From positions 1 through 52,260 of the forward strand of contig CBDUCN010000004.1 of NCBI GenBank assembly GCA_965365655.1: a stretch of 52,260 nt of DNA, given 5' to 3'. Position numbers and translations under genes: made by a program. The notes below the pieces were generated by a model. The model did no database searches, had not been told where the DNA came from, and was given only the letters and a program-made list of their open reading frames with translations. The number at the start of each line of letters is the position of its first letter. The stretch's first letter is position 1. This DNA is from JBFHNV01 sp965365655. Its GTDB lineage: Bacteria > Pseudomonadota > Gammaproteobacteria > HK1. This document shows, piece by piece, positions 26,140 through 35,046 of this stretch.

Positions 26140-26955
26140 ATGACGCGGACCATCCTCACCCTCGCGCTGTGCGCGACCCTCGCGGGAGCGCCCGCGACGA
26201 CCTCCTGGGCCCAGGGCGGCTCGGGCAAGAAGGACGACGACAACAGCCAGCTGTTCGGTCGCCTGCTGGGCGCCGGCGTCGGCGCCCTGCTGGGCTCCCA
26301 GGTCGGCGGCGGCAAGGGCAAGCTGGCCGCGGTCGCGGTGGGCGCGCTGGCCGGCGCGTGGCTGGGCGGCGAGATCGCGGGCCGACTCACCCAGTCCGAC
26401 CAGCAGGGCATCGCGCAGACCACGAACACCGCGCTGGACACCGGTCAGAACCAGACCTGGACCAACCCCGACACCGGCGTGCAGACCACCGTCGCGGTCA
26501 AGGATCGCACCGTGGAACGGGCGCCGCTGCAGTCCGAGGGACTGGAGCCGCGGCCCTGGGAGACACCGCCGCTGGTCTACGAGAACGCGTGGTACCGCGC
26601 GACGCGTGACAGCAACGTGCGCAGCGGCCCCGGCACCCAGTACGCGGTCATGGACACCCTGCGCCGCGGCCAGCAGGTGGCGGTGGTCGGCCGCGTGCAG
26701 GGCCAGGACTGGTTCATGGTGGCCGACGGCGGCCTCGGGTCCGGCTACGTGCACGGCTCGCTGCTGGAGCGCGAGCGGGCGCAGCCGGGCGGCGGTAACG
26801 CGCTGCAGGCGCAGGCCCGGTCGGCCCCGCCGCGCGTCGCCGGCGAGCGCACCTGCTCGATCATCAACCAGAGAGTCACGCTTCCGGACGGCACCGCCGA
26901 GGACCGCGACATGCGCGCGTGCCAGCGGCCCGACGGCACCTGGGAGGTGGTGTGA
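26140..26955 (+). CDS. Glycine-zipper and SH3 domain envelope protein
   Basis: 271 residues. Signal peptide ending near TSWAQ (about residue 24); glycine-zipper region about 38-85 (LLGAGVGALLGSQVGGGKGK; VGALAGAWLGGEIAG), then a linker and a bacterial SH3 domain about 160-210 (NVRSGPGTQYAVMDTL). C-terminal cysteines (TCSIINQ and MRACQRPDGTWEVV) match the COG4520 surface-antigen type. ATG 26140 has AGGAG at eight bases. Its stop overlaps the next GTG (GTGA). Confidence 0.85.
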   Translation: MTRTILTLALCATLAGAPATTSWAQGGSGKKDDDNSQLFGRLLGAGVGALLGSQVGGGKGKLAAVAVGALAGAWLGGEIAGRLTQSDQQGIAQTTNTALDTGQNQTWTNPDTGVQTTVAVKDRTVERAPLQSEGLEPRPWETPPLVYENAWYRATRDSNVRSGPGTQYAVMDTLRRGQQVAVVGRVQGQDWFMVADGGLGSGYVHGSLLERERAQPGGGNALQAQARSAPPRVAGERTCSIINQRVTLPDGTAEDRDMRACQRPDGTWEVV

Positions 26956-27941
26956 ACGCGACCCATACGCGAACGGGGGGGCTGACGCCGGCGTTGCTGC
27001 TGGGCGCCGCCGCGGCCGTGCTCGCGGCGCCGGCCGATGCGCGCCTGCTGCTCGAGGATCGTGGCGCCGAGGTGCGGCTGGAGCGCCCCCTGGTCTGCGG
27101 GCAGCCGGCCGAGGTGCGGGTCACGGCCGAGCGCCCGGAGCTGTTCGACGCCGGCAATCCGCGGCTGCAGGGGCTGCTGGACGCCGCGCGCGCGATGCTG
27201 GGCTACGAATGCCGGGAGCTCGACGAGATCCGGGTCACCGGGTCGTTGCGTGGCGACACGGGCGCGCGCTTCGCCGCGGTCGCGGGCGAGGCCACCGGCT
27301 GGCGCGTGCAGCCCGAGCGCGGAAGCGCGGCGTGGTCGCCGCCCGCCGCGCCGACGCCCGCGGCCCCGCCGCCCGTGGCCAGCGCACCGGCGCCGGCCGG
27401 GTCCGCGTTCACCGTGCGCGGGCTCGGGACGGGCATGACCCCCGACGCCGCGATGCGCGAGGCGCGCACCGGCTTCGACGCCGCGCCGAGCTACGACCGG
27501 GCGCGCCGGGAGCTCGCGGTGGAGCGCGACGGCTGCGCGCTGGAGCCGGGCAGCCGGCCGCGAGCCGGGCAGGTGTGCCTGAAGGCCGCGTTCACCGAGG
27601 GCCGCGATCCGCGCAGCTACCGCGTGCGCTACGCGCAGGTGGTGGACCGCGATCAGGCCGAGGCCATCGCGGCGCAGCTTCGCGATCGCTTCGGCGCGCC
27701 GGCGGTGGACGAGGAGCGCCGGGGCACCGCGTGGCTGCAGGGCGGCGCGCCCGAGCGCCACCTCGCGTGGGGCGCCGCGACCGCCGGCGAGGACGGCCGG
27801 CCGCGCCGCGAGCTCGAGGCGGACATCCGCGTCGAGAGCGGCGTCACCGTGCTCACGCTGGACCTGCTGGACGCCGGCGGCGGCGCGACCGCGGGCGTCG
27901 CGCCCGGGGGCGACAGGCCCCGCTACGAGGTGAAGTTCTAG
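26952..27941 (+). CDS. Exported protein of unknown function
   Basis: 329 residues from GTG 26952, which overlaps the previous stop and has GGGAGG four bases upstream. Signal peptide about 1-30 (cleavage near APADA). An N-terminal domain with two cysteines (LVCGQPAEV; GYECRELDEI) resembles small secreted adhesion-like domains; an Ala/Pro linker (about 112-140) leads to a second domain with two cysteines (RDGCALEPG; QVCLKAAFTEG). Not recognised. Coupled to the glycine-zipper gene, so probably a functional partner at the envelope. Confidence 0.65.
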   Translation: MNATHTRTGGLTPALLLGAAAAVLAAPADARLLLEDRGAEVRLERPLVCGQPAEVRVTAERPELFDAGNPRLQGLLDAARAMLGYECRELDEIRVTGSLRGDTGARFAAVAGEATGWRVQPERGSAAWSPPAAPTPAAPPPVASAPAPAGSAFTVRGLGTGMTPDAAMREARTGFDAAPSYDRARRELAVERDGCALEPGSRPRAGQVCLKAAFTEGRDPRSYRVRYAQVVDRDQAEAIAAQLRDRFGAPAVDEERRGTAWLQGGAPERHLAWGAATAGEDGRPRRELEADIRVESGVTVLTLDLLDAGGGATAGVAPGGDRPRYEVKF

Positions 27942-27975
27942 ACCCCGCGCGCCGGGGCGGCGCGGGGGCCGCGGG

Positions 27976-27981
27976 TATAGT
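27976..27981 (+). promoter_or_regulatory. Likely -10 element (TATAGT) of lhr
   Basis: TATAGT within GGGTATAGTCCCGC (27973-27986), ten bases before the lhr GTG. The predicted start of transcription (about 27988) is within three bases of the start codon, so a leaderless mRNA is likely. No convincing -35. Confidence 0.5.
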
Positions 27982-27990
27982 CCCGCAGCC

Positions 27991-30900
27991 GTGAACGACC
28001 CGCCCCGCTCCGCCCTGGACGCGTTCAGCCCGCCGGCGCGGGGCTGGTTCCGCGACACCTTCGACGCGCCCACGCCGGTGCAGGAGCAGGGCTGGCGCCA
28101 CATCGCCGCCGGCCGCCACGCGCTGCTGGTCGCGCCCACCGGCAGCGGCAAGACCCTCGCCGCGTTCCTGTGGGGCATCGACCGGGTGCTGCGCGAGGGC
28201 GCCGCCGGCGGCGCGCCCGCCGGGGTGCAGGTGCTCTACGTGTCGCCGCTGAAGGCGCTGGTGCACGACGTGGAGCGCAACCTGCGCGCGCCGCTGGTCG
28301 GCATCCGCAGGCGCGCCGAGCGCGACGGGCTCGCGCCGCCCGCGGTCGCGGTCGACGTTCGCACCGGCGATACGCCGCAGCGCGAGCGCCAGCGCCAGGC
28401 GAGGAGCCCCGCGCCGGTCCTGGTCACGACGCCGGAGTCGCTGTTCCTGCTCCTCGGTGCGAAGGCGCGCGCGGGCCTCGCCGGCGTTCACACCGTGATC
28501 GTGGACGAGATCCACGCGCTCGCGCCGTCGAAGCGCGGGGTGCACCTCGCGCTCACGCTGGAGCGCCTCGCCGAGCTCACCGGCGCCGACCCGCAGCGCA
28601 TCGGCCTGTCCGCGACCGTGCGCCCGCACGAGCGGGTCGCGCGCTTCCTCGGCGGCGATCGCGAGGTCACGGTGGTGGACGCCGGGGAGGCGCCGCGCCT
28701 GGATCTCACGGTCAGCGTTCCCGTCGCGGACATGAGCGCCGCCGCCGCGGCGCCGCCGGAGCGCAGCGGCGCGATCCTCGGCGAGCTGTACGCGCGCGAG
28801 GTCGGCACCCCGGCGGCGGAACGCGGCATCTGGCCCGCGATCCACCCGGCGCTGCTGGCCGAGATCAGGGCCCACCGGTCGACCATCGTGTTCGTGAACA
28901 GCCGTGCGCTGAGCGAGCGCCTCGCGCAGCGCCTCAACGAGCTGGCCGGCGAGGACCTGGTGCGCGCGCACCACGGCTCGGTGTCGCACGAGCAGCGCGC
29001 CGCGATCGAGGAGGCGCTGAAGGCCGGCTCGCTGCGCGCGATCGTCGCGACCAGCTCGCTGGAGCTTGGGATCGACATGGGCGCGGTGGACCGCGTGATC
29101 ATGGTGGAGTCCCCGGGCTCGGTCGCGCGCGGGCTGCAGCGTCTCGGGCGCGCCGGGCACCAGGTCGGCGCGGTGAGCGCCGGCAGCGTGTACCCGAAGT
29201 ATCGCGGCGACCTGCTGGAGTGCGCGGTGATCGCGAAGGGCATGCTGGCCGGCGCCATCGAGGCGGTGCGCCCGCCGGCCAACGCGCTGGACGTGCTCGC
29301 GCAGCAGGTGGTCGCGATGTGCTGCGACGCCCCGCGCTCGCCGTCCGCGCTGCACGCGCTGGTGACGCGCGCCGATCCGTACCGCGAGCTGCCGCTGGAC
29401 GCGCTGCTCGGCGTGCTGGACATGCTGTCGGGCAAGTACCCGTCGGCGGAGCTCGCGGATCTCCGCCCGCTGCTCAGCTGGGACCGCGCCGAGGATTGCC
29501 TGAGCCCGCGCCGCGGCGCACCGATGGTCGCGCGCATGAACGCCGGCACCATCCCCGACCGCGGCAACTACCCGGTGCACCTCGGCGAGGGCGGTCCGCG
29601 GGTCGGCGAGCTGGACGAGGAGATGGTGTTCGAGGCGCGCGCGGGCGAGAACGTGATGCTGGGCGCGAGCACGTGGCGCATCGAGGCCATCGGCAACGAC
29701 CGGGTGCTGGTGTCGCCGGCGCCCGGCGAGCCCGGCAAGCTGCCGTTCTGGCGCGGCGACGGGCCGGGGCGGCCGGCGGAGCTGGGCGAGGCGCTGGGCG
29801 CCTTCGTGCGCGAGGTGGGCGCGATGGAGGAGGGCGAGGCGGCGGCGCACCTCGAGGCCGCGTTGCCGCTGGACGCGTACGCGGCGCGCAACCTCGCCGC
29901 TTACGTGCACGAGCAGCGCCGCCACACCGGCACGCTGCCGACCGACCGCGCGATCACGGTGGAGCGTTTCCGCGACGAGCTCGGGGACTGGCGGGTGTGC
30001 ATCCTGACGCCGTTCGGCGCGCGCATCCACGCGCCGTGGGCGATGGCGCTGCAGCGCGAGCTGGAGCTGCGCTCCGGCTTCGAGGTGCAGGTGATGTACA
30101 CCGACGACGGCATCGTGCTGCGCTTCGCCGACGCCGACGACCCTCCGCCGCTCGCGCTGCTGCTGCCCGATCCGGATCGCCTCGGCGAGCTGCTCACCGA
30201 GCAGCTCGCCGACACCGCGATGTTCGCCGGCCTGTTCCGCGAGAACGCGGTGCGCGCGCTGCTGCTCACGCGGCGCAACCCGCGCAGCCGAACGCCGCTG
30301 TGGGCGCAGCGCCAGCGTGCGCGCGCGCTGCTCGCGACGGTGCGCCGCTACCCGGCGTTCCCGGTGGTGCTCGAGACCTACCGCCAGGCGATGAGCGACC
30401 AGTTCGACCTCGCGGGGCTGGAGCGGCTGCTCGCGCGCATCCGCGCCCGCGAGGTGCAGGTGCACGACGTGCAGACCCCGTCGGCGTCGCCGTTCGCGCG
30501 CTCGCTGGTGTTCGCATACGTGGCCGCGTACATCTACGAGCAGGACGCGCCGCTCGCGGAGCGCAAGGCGCAGGCGCTGACCCTGGACCGCGCGCTGCTG
30601 GCCGAGCTGCTGGGGCATTCGGAGCTGCGCGAGCTGATCGACGCGGACGTGCTCGCGGAGGTGGAGCGCGACCTCGCGCGGCTGGCGCCGCGGCGCCACG
30701 CCGCGGACGCCGACGCGCTGCACGACCTGCTGCGCCGGCTCGGCGACCTGTCGCGCGACGAGGCCGCGGCGCGCTCGGCGGACGACCCGGACGCGTGGCT
30801 CGCGCGCCTGGAACGCGAACGCCGCGCCGCGCAGGTGAAGGTGGGCGGCGAGGCGCGCTGGATCGCGGTCGAGGACGCGGCGCTGTATCGCGACGCGCTG

Positions 30901-32493
30901 GGCGTGCTGCCGCCTGCGGGACTGCCCGAACGGCTGCTGGCGCCGATGGACGGCGCGCTGGCCGCGCTGGCCGCGCGCTACGCGCGCACCCACGGCCCGT
31001 TCGAGACCCGGGCCTTCGCGGATCGCTACGCGCTGTCGCCGGCCCGCGCGGAGCAGGTGCTGGCCGGACTCGAGCGCGCCGGCACCGTGCTGCGCGGGGA
31101 GATCCGGCCCGGAGGCAGTGCGCCCGAGTGGTGCGATGCGCAGATCCTGCGGCGCCTGAAGCGCGCGACGCTCGCGAAGCTGCGCAACCAGGTCGCGGCG
31201 GTGGACGGCGCGACCTTCGCGCGCTTCCTGCCCGGGTGGCACGGCCTGGACGGCGCGCGCGGCGGCGCCGACGCGCTCGAGCACGCGATCGCGCAGCTCG
31301 AGGGGCTGGCGCTGCCGTGGAGCGCGCTGGCCGGGCACGTGCTGCCGGCGCGCGTGCCCGGCTTCCACCCCGACATGCTCGACATGCTGGCCGCGACCGG
31401 GCGCATCGTGTGGGTGGGCCGCGGCGCGCTCGGGCCCGGCGACGGGCGCATCGTGCTCTACCGGCGCCGCAACGCGCCGCGGCTGCTGCCGCCGCAGCCG
31501 CCGCCCGCTCCGGACGGCCCGCTGCACCGGGCCATCCTCGCGCACCTCGAGACGCGCGGCGCGTCGTTCACGATGGAGCTGCAGGACGCGGCCCGCGCCG
31601 CTGCCGCCGGGGCCGGCGCGCGCGAGGTGGACGAGGCGCTGTGGGACCTGGTGTGGGCCGGCGTCGTCACCAACGACACCTTCCAGCCGCTGCGCACGCT
31701 GGGCGCCGGCCCGTCGCGCCGCGGCCGGAGCTCCGGCCTGGCCGGCGGGCGCTGGTCGCGCGTCGCGCCGCTGCACGACGCCTCGCTGGAGCCCACCGAG
31801 CGCCTGCTGGCCACCGCCGAGTGCCTGCTCGAACGCTACGGGGTCGTGAGCCGCGAGGCGGTCGTGAGCGAGGGGCTGGCCGGCGGCTTCGCGCCGCTCT
31901 ACAAGGTGCTGCGCGCGATGGAGGAGGCCGGCCGCGTGCGCCGGGGCTACTTCATCGAGGGGCTGGGCAGCGCGCAGTTCGGCCACCCGGGCGCGGTGGA
32001 CCGGCTGCGCGCCGCGCGCGGCGACGAGGACCCGCCGGACCCGGATCGCGAGCCCGCGGTGCGCGCGCTGGCGGCGCTCGACCCGGCCAATCCGTGGGGT
32101 GCGGTGCTGCCCTGGCCGGCGACCGGCGGCGGCGACCGCGTGCGGCCCCGGCGCGTGCCCGGCGCGTGGCTGCTGCTGGCCGACGGCGCGCCGGCGCTGT
32201 ACGTCGCGGCCAGCGGGCGCCACCTGCTGACCTTTCCGGGCGCGGCGGCGCAGCCGGACCGCGCGCTGCACGCCGCCCTCGCGGCGCTGCCGGGGCTGCC
32301 GCGGGGCGCGCGCCGCGGCCTGCTCGTGATCGAGAAGGTGGACGGCGAGGCGGTCGCGGACTCGCCGCACGCGGCGGCCCTCGCGGCGCACGGCTTCGTC
32401 CGCGACTACCGGGGCATGACGCTGGCGCCGGAGCGCGGCGGCCCGCCGCGCCGTCCGCGCGGAACCGCGGGAGCGGCGCGTGCCGGAGGGTGA
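27991..32493 (+). CDS. lhr: Large ATP-dependent helicase Lhr
   Basis: 1500 residues (E. coli Lhr 1538), superfamily 2. Walker A APTGSGKT (48-55), DEIH box (172-175), GLSATVRPHE, and motif VI QRLGRAGHQVG. The Lhr core with winged helix (to about 870) is followed by the long C-terminal domain including tandem winged helices (GLPERLLAPMDGALAALAARYARTHGPFETRAFADRY region) and the bacterial C-terminus. Lhr is a 3'-5' single-stranded-DNA translocase linked to DNA repair. GTG 27991 has no Shine-Dalgarno. Overlaps the downstream glycosylase gene by 14 bp. Confidence 0.95.
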   Translation: MNDPPRSALDAFSPPARGWFRDTFDAPTPVQEQGWRHIAAGRHALLVAPTGSGKTLAAFLWGIDRVLREGAAGGAPAGVQVLYVSPLKALVHDVERNLRAPLVGIRRRAERDGLAPPAVAVDVRTGDTPQRERQRQARSPAPVLVTTPESLFLLLGAKARAGLAGVHTVIVDEIHALAPSKRGVHLALTLERLAELTGADPQRIGLSATVRPHERVARFLGGDREVTVVDAGEAPRLDLTVSVPVADMSAAAAAPPERSGAILGELYAREVGTPAAERGIWPAIHPALLAEIRAHRSTIVFVNSRALSERLAQRLNELAGEDLVRAHHGSVSHEQRAAIEEALKAGSLRAIVATSSLELGIDMGAVDRVIMVESPGSVARGLQRLGRAGHQVGAVSAGSVYPKYRGDLLECAVIAKGMLAGAIEAVRPPANALDVLAQQVVAMCCDAPRSPSALHALVTRADPYRELPLDALLGVLDMLSGKYPSAELADLRPLLSWDRAEDCLSPRRGAPMVARMNAGTIPDRGNYPVHLGEGGPRVGELDEEMVFEARAGENVMLGASTWRIEAIGNDRVLVSPAPGEPGKLPFWRGDGPGRPAELGEALGAFVREVGAMEEGEAAAHLEAALPLDAYAARNLAAYVHEQRRHTGTLPTDRAITVERFRDELGDWRVCILTPFGARIHAPWAMALQRELELRSGFEVQVMYTDDGIVLRFADADDPPPLALLLPDPDRLGELLTEQLADTAMFAGLFRENAVRALLLTRRNPRSRTPLWAQRQRARALLATVRRYPAFPVVLETYRQAMSDQFDLAGLERLLARIRAREVQVHDVQTPSASPFARSLVFAYVAAYIYEQDAPLAERKAQALTLDRALLAELLGHSELRELIDADVLAEVERDLARLAPRRHAADADALHDLLRRLGDLSRDEAAARSADDPDAWLARLERERRAAQVKVGGEARWIAVEDAALYRDALGVLPPAGLPERLLAPMDGALAALAARYARTHGPFETRAFADRYALSPARAEQVLAGLERAGTVLRGEIRPGGSAPEWCDAQILRRLKRATLAKLRNQVAAVDGATFARFLPGWHGLDGARGGADALEHAIAQLEGLALPWSALAGHVLPARVPGFHPDMLDMLAATGRIVWVGRGALGPGDGRIVLYRRRNAPRLLPPQPPPAPDGPLHRAILAHLETRGASFTMELQDAARAAAAGAGAREVDEALWDLVWAGVVTNDTFQPLRTLGAGPSRRGRSSGLAGGRWSRVAPLHDASLEPTERLLATAECLLERYGVVSREAVVSEGLAGGFAPLYKVLRAMEEAGRVRRGYFIEGLGSAQFGHPGAVDRLRAARGDEDPPDPDREPAVRALAALDPANPWGAVLPWPATGGGDRVRPRRVPGAWLLLADGAPALYVAASGRHLLTFPGAAAQPDRALHAALAALPGLPRGARRGLLVIEKVDGEAVADSPHAAALAAHGFVRDYRGMTLAPERGGPPRRPRGTAGAARAGG

Positions 32494-33274
32494 CACCGTG
32501 CACAAGGTCGCCGCGGCGATGGCGCCGCGGCTGGCGGGCGCGGAGCTCGCGCGCATCGACTTCGCGCCCCGTCACGGTCCGCCGCCGCCGCCCGCGCGGG
32601 TGCTCGCCGTGCGCGCCCACGGCAAGCACCTGCTGGTGGACCTCGACGGCGGGCGCAGCCTGCGGGTGCACCTGGGAATGTACGGGTCGTGGCACCGCTA
32701 CCGCGCCGGCGAGGCGTGGAAGAAGCCGGCGCGGCGGGCGTCGCTGGTGCTCGATGCCGGCGCCGAGCTGTTCGTGTGCTTCAGCGCGAAGGAGGTCGAG
32801 GTGCTGCCGACGCCGAGCCTGCGCGCCGGCGACCTGTTCCGGCGCCTCGGCCCGGACCTGATCGACGGCGCCTGCGACCTCGCGGAGCTGACGGCGCGGG
32901 CGCGCGCGTTCGCCGGCGCGGACGCGCCGCTCGTGGACGTGCTGCTCGACCAGCGGGTGGCCTGCGGGATCGGCAACGTCTACAAGTCGGAGGTGCTGTT
33001 CATCGAGGGACTGCCGCCGCTGCGGCGCCTCGGCGACACGGACGACGCGACCCTGGCCGGATGCTACCGGCTGGCGGCCGCGCTGCTGCGGCGCAACCTC
33101 GGCGGCGGCAGGCGGGTGACGCGCTTCGAGCGCGACGGGCGGGGGCGGCTGTGGGTATACGGCCGCGCCGGCGAGGAGTGCCTGCGCTGCGGCTGCGCGG
33201 AGATCCGGAGAGACGCGCTGGGGCGGGACCGGCGCGGGACGTACTGGTGCCCGGCGTGTCAGCCGGAGCCTTAG
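32480..33274 (+). CDS. nei: DNA glycosylase/AP lyase, Nei (endonuclease VIII) type
   Basis: 264 residues. Starts with the catalytic N-terminus PEGDT (Pro2 nucleophile, Glu3) after initiator removal; GIGNVYKSEVLF is the helix-two-turn-helix; C-terminal zinc finger CLRCGC ... CPACQ. It excises oxidised pyrimidines. The start is GTG 32480 with GGGAG at six bases; it overlaps lhr by 14 bp so the two are translationally coupled, implying a joint repair role. Closest in layout to the Lhr/Nei2 pairing reported in Actinobacteria. Confidence 0.92.
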   Translation: MPEGDTVHKVAAAMAPRLAGAELARIDFAPRHGPPPPPARVLAVRAHGKHLLVDLDGGRSLRVHLGMYGSWHRYRAGEAWKKPARRASLVLDAGAELFVCFSAKEVEVLPTPSLRAGDLFRRLGPDLIDGACDLAELTARARAFAGADAPLVDVLLDQRVACGIGNVYKSEVLFIEGLPPLRRLGDTDDATLAGCYRLAAALLRRNLGGGRRVTRFERDGRGRLWVYGRAGEECLRCGCAEIRRDALGRDRRGTYWCPACQPEP

Positions 33275-33293
33275 CCCGGTCGGCGGCGTGCCG

Positions 33294-34847
33294 TCACTGC
33301 ACGCTGCGCTCGCCGGCATGCTCGCGCCGCAGCGCCTTCGCGCGCTCGCGGATCGCGCGGCGCTCGGCGTCGGGCTTGCGGTCGAGGTTCTTGAGCTGGA
33401 AGCCCATGCGGCGGTTGCCGCGCAGGCGGTTGCGGTGGCGTGACAGGAAGTCCCAGTACAACGTCGTGATCGGGCACGCCGCGTCGCCGGTGGCGGCCTT
33501 CGGGTCGTAGCGGCAGCCGGCGCAGTAGTCGCTCATCCGATTGACGTAGTTGCCGGACGCGACGTACGGCTTGCTGCCCACGATGCCCCCGTCGGCGTGC
33601 TGGCTCATGCCCAGCACGTTCGGCAGCGACACCCAGTCCACGGCGTCGGCGTACATCGCGAGGTGCCACTCGTGCACACGATACGGGTGCACGCCGAGGA
33701 GCTGGCACCACAGGCCCAGCACCATCAGGCGCTGGATGTGGTGCGCGTACGCGGTGTCGACGAGGCCGCGCACGCTGTCGCGGATGCAGGCCATGTCCGT
33801 GTCGCCGCCCCACAGGGCCGCGGGCACCTCGCCGTGCGCGTCCAGCGCGTTGAGCTCCGCGTAGTCCGGCATGTGCAGCCAGTACACCCCGCGCACGAAC
33901 TCGCGCCAGCCGAGGATCTGGCGCACGAAACCCTCCACGGCGGCGATCGGGGCGTGGCCCTCGCGCCACGCCGCGACGGCCGCGTCGATCGCGTCGCGGG
34001 GGTCCAGCAGGTGCAGGTTCAGCGCCGAGGACAGCCGCGAGTGGTACAGGTACGGGTGGCCGCTGGCCATCGCGTCCTGATAGCGGCCGAAGTCGGGCAG
34101 GCGGTGCTCGACGAAGTCGCGAAGCGCGGCACGCGCCTGCTCCCGGGTTACCGGGTAGTCGAAGCCGTCGACGTCGCCGGGGTGCCCGGGGAAGCGCGCC
34201 GCGACCAGGTCCATCACCTCGCGGGTGAGCGCGTCGGGGCGGAACGCGCGCGGCGCCTTGATGCGGCCCGGACCGCCGGCGCCGAAGCGCTCGCGATTGT
34301 CCTCGTCGTAGTTCCAGCGCCCGGTGACCGGGCCGTCGCCGTCCATCAGGATGCCCGTGCTGCGGCGCATGTGTCGGTAGAAGTGCTCCATCGTGAGCGT
34401 CTTGCGCCCCTGCGCATGCGCGCGGAACGCGTCCGCGGAGCACAGGAAGTGCGGGTCGTCGAGCACGTCCAGGTCCAGCGCCTCGGCGCGCGCCGCCGCG
34501 CGCAGCGTCTGCAGCACGCGGTGATCGCCGGGCTGCACGGCCACCAGCCGCGCGGGGCGCAGCGCCCGTATCCAGCGCGGGATCTCGTCGCGAAAGCGCT
34601 CGCGGGTGTCCCGCTCGTCGAGGGCCGCGTAGTGCACCGTGACGCCGCGCTCGCGCAGCGCGTCGCGGAAGTGGCGCATCGCGGCGAAGAACAGCACCAG
34701 GCGCAGCTTGTGCTGCCGCACGCGGGTGGCCTCGTCGGCCACCTCCATCATCAGCACCGCGTCGCGCGCCGGGTCCAGCGCGGCGATCGCCGGGGAGGTC
34801 AGGTCGAGCTGGTCACCGAAGACCACCACGAGGTCGCGTACGGCCAT
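33294..34847 (-). CDS. Iron-sulfur bacterial cryptochrome/photolyase (FeS-BCP, DPRP family)
   Basis: 517 residues. N-terminal DPRP domain (LVVVFGDQLDLTSPAIAAL) and C-terminal FAD-binding helices (QILGWREFVRGVYW; MVLGLWCQLLGVHPYRVHEW). The [4Fe-4S] cysteines are visible: MACIRDSV, then CAGC-x12-C (CAGCRYD ... AACPI), the same spacing as Agrobacterium PhrB. Members repair (6-4) photoproducts or act as light sensors; repair is likelier. ATG 34845-34847. Convergent with nei (20 bp gap). Confidence 0.92.
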   Translation of the reverse strand: MAVRDLVVVFGDQLDLTSPAIAALDPARDAVLMMEVADEATRVRQHKLRLVLFFAAMRHFRDALRERGVTVHYAALDERDTRERFRDEIPRWIRALRPARLVAVQPGDHRVLQTLRAAARAEALDLDVLDDPHFLCSADAFRAHAQGRKTLTMEHFYRHMRRSTGILMDGDGPVTGRWNYDEDNRERFGAGGPGRIKAPRAFRPDALTREVMDLVAARFPGHPGDVDGFDYPVTREQARAALRDFVEHRLPDFGRYQDAMASGHPYLYHSRLSSALNLHLLDPRDAIDAAVAAWREGHAPIAAVEGFVRQILGWREFVRGVYWLHMPDYAELNALDAHGEVPAALWGGDTDMACIRDSVRGLVDTAYAHHIQRLMVLGLWCQLLGVHPYRVHEWHLAMYADAVDWVSLPNVLGMSQHADGGIVGSKPYVASGNYVNRMSDYCAGCRYDPKAATGDAACPITTLYWDFLSRHRNRLRGNRRMGFQLKNLDRKPDAERRAIRERAKALRREHAGERSVQ

Positions 34848-34935
34848 GCCGGCGTCATCCGCTGGAAGGGAGCACGCACGCTACCCGCAGCCGGGCGGCG
34901 CGGCGCGCCGGGATGGGGAGGGTCTTATCGCCCGG

Positions 34936-35037
34936 CCCCCTCCCCCCGCGACGGGGGGGAGGGGGAGGCGCTTCACCGGAGGAGAGGGGGGGGGGTGAAG
35001 CCGGGACGCGCAGCGCCGCCCTCGCGGCGGCGCTGCG
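34936..35037. repeat. GC-rich palindromic element between fnr and the photolyase gene
   Basis: Most of the 199-bp gap is symmetrical sequence: a C-run/G-run hairpin (34936-34948 with 34952-34965), the arms GCTTCACC and GGTGAAGC flanking a run of ten G (about 34969-35001), and a perfect 11-bp stem CGCAGCGCCGC (35009-35019) with its complement (35027-35037). The last hairpin is just beyond the fnr stop and could end fnr transcription. Could be an interspersed repeat. Confidence 0.65.
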
Positions 35038-35046
35038 CTTGACGGG

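Noticed and set aside
27853..32556. 1567-residue open frame antisense to lhr
   Set aside because: Arg/Ala/His-rich with no family motif; a product of high GC and codon bias opposite a well-conserved helicase.
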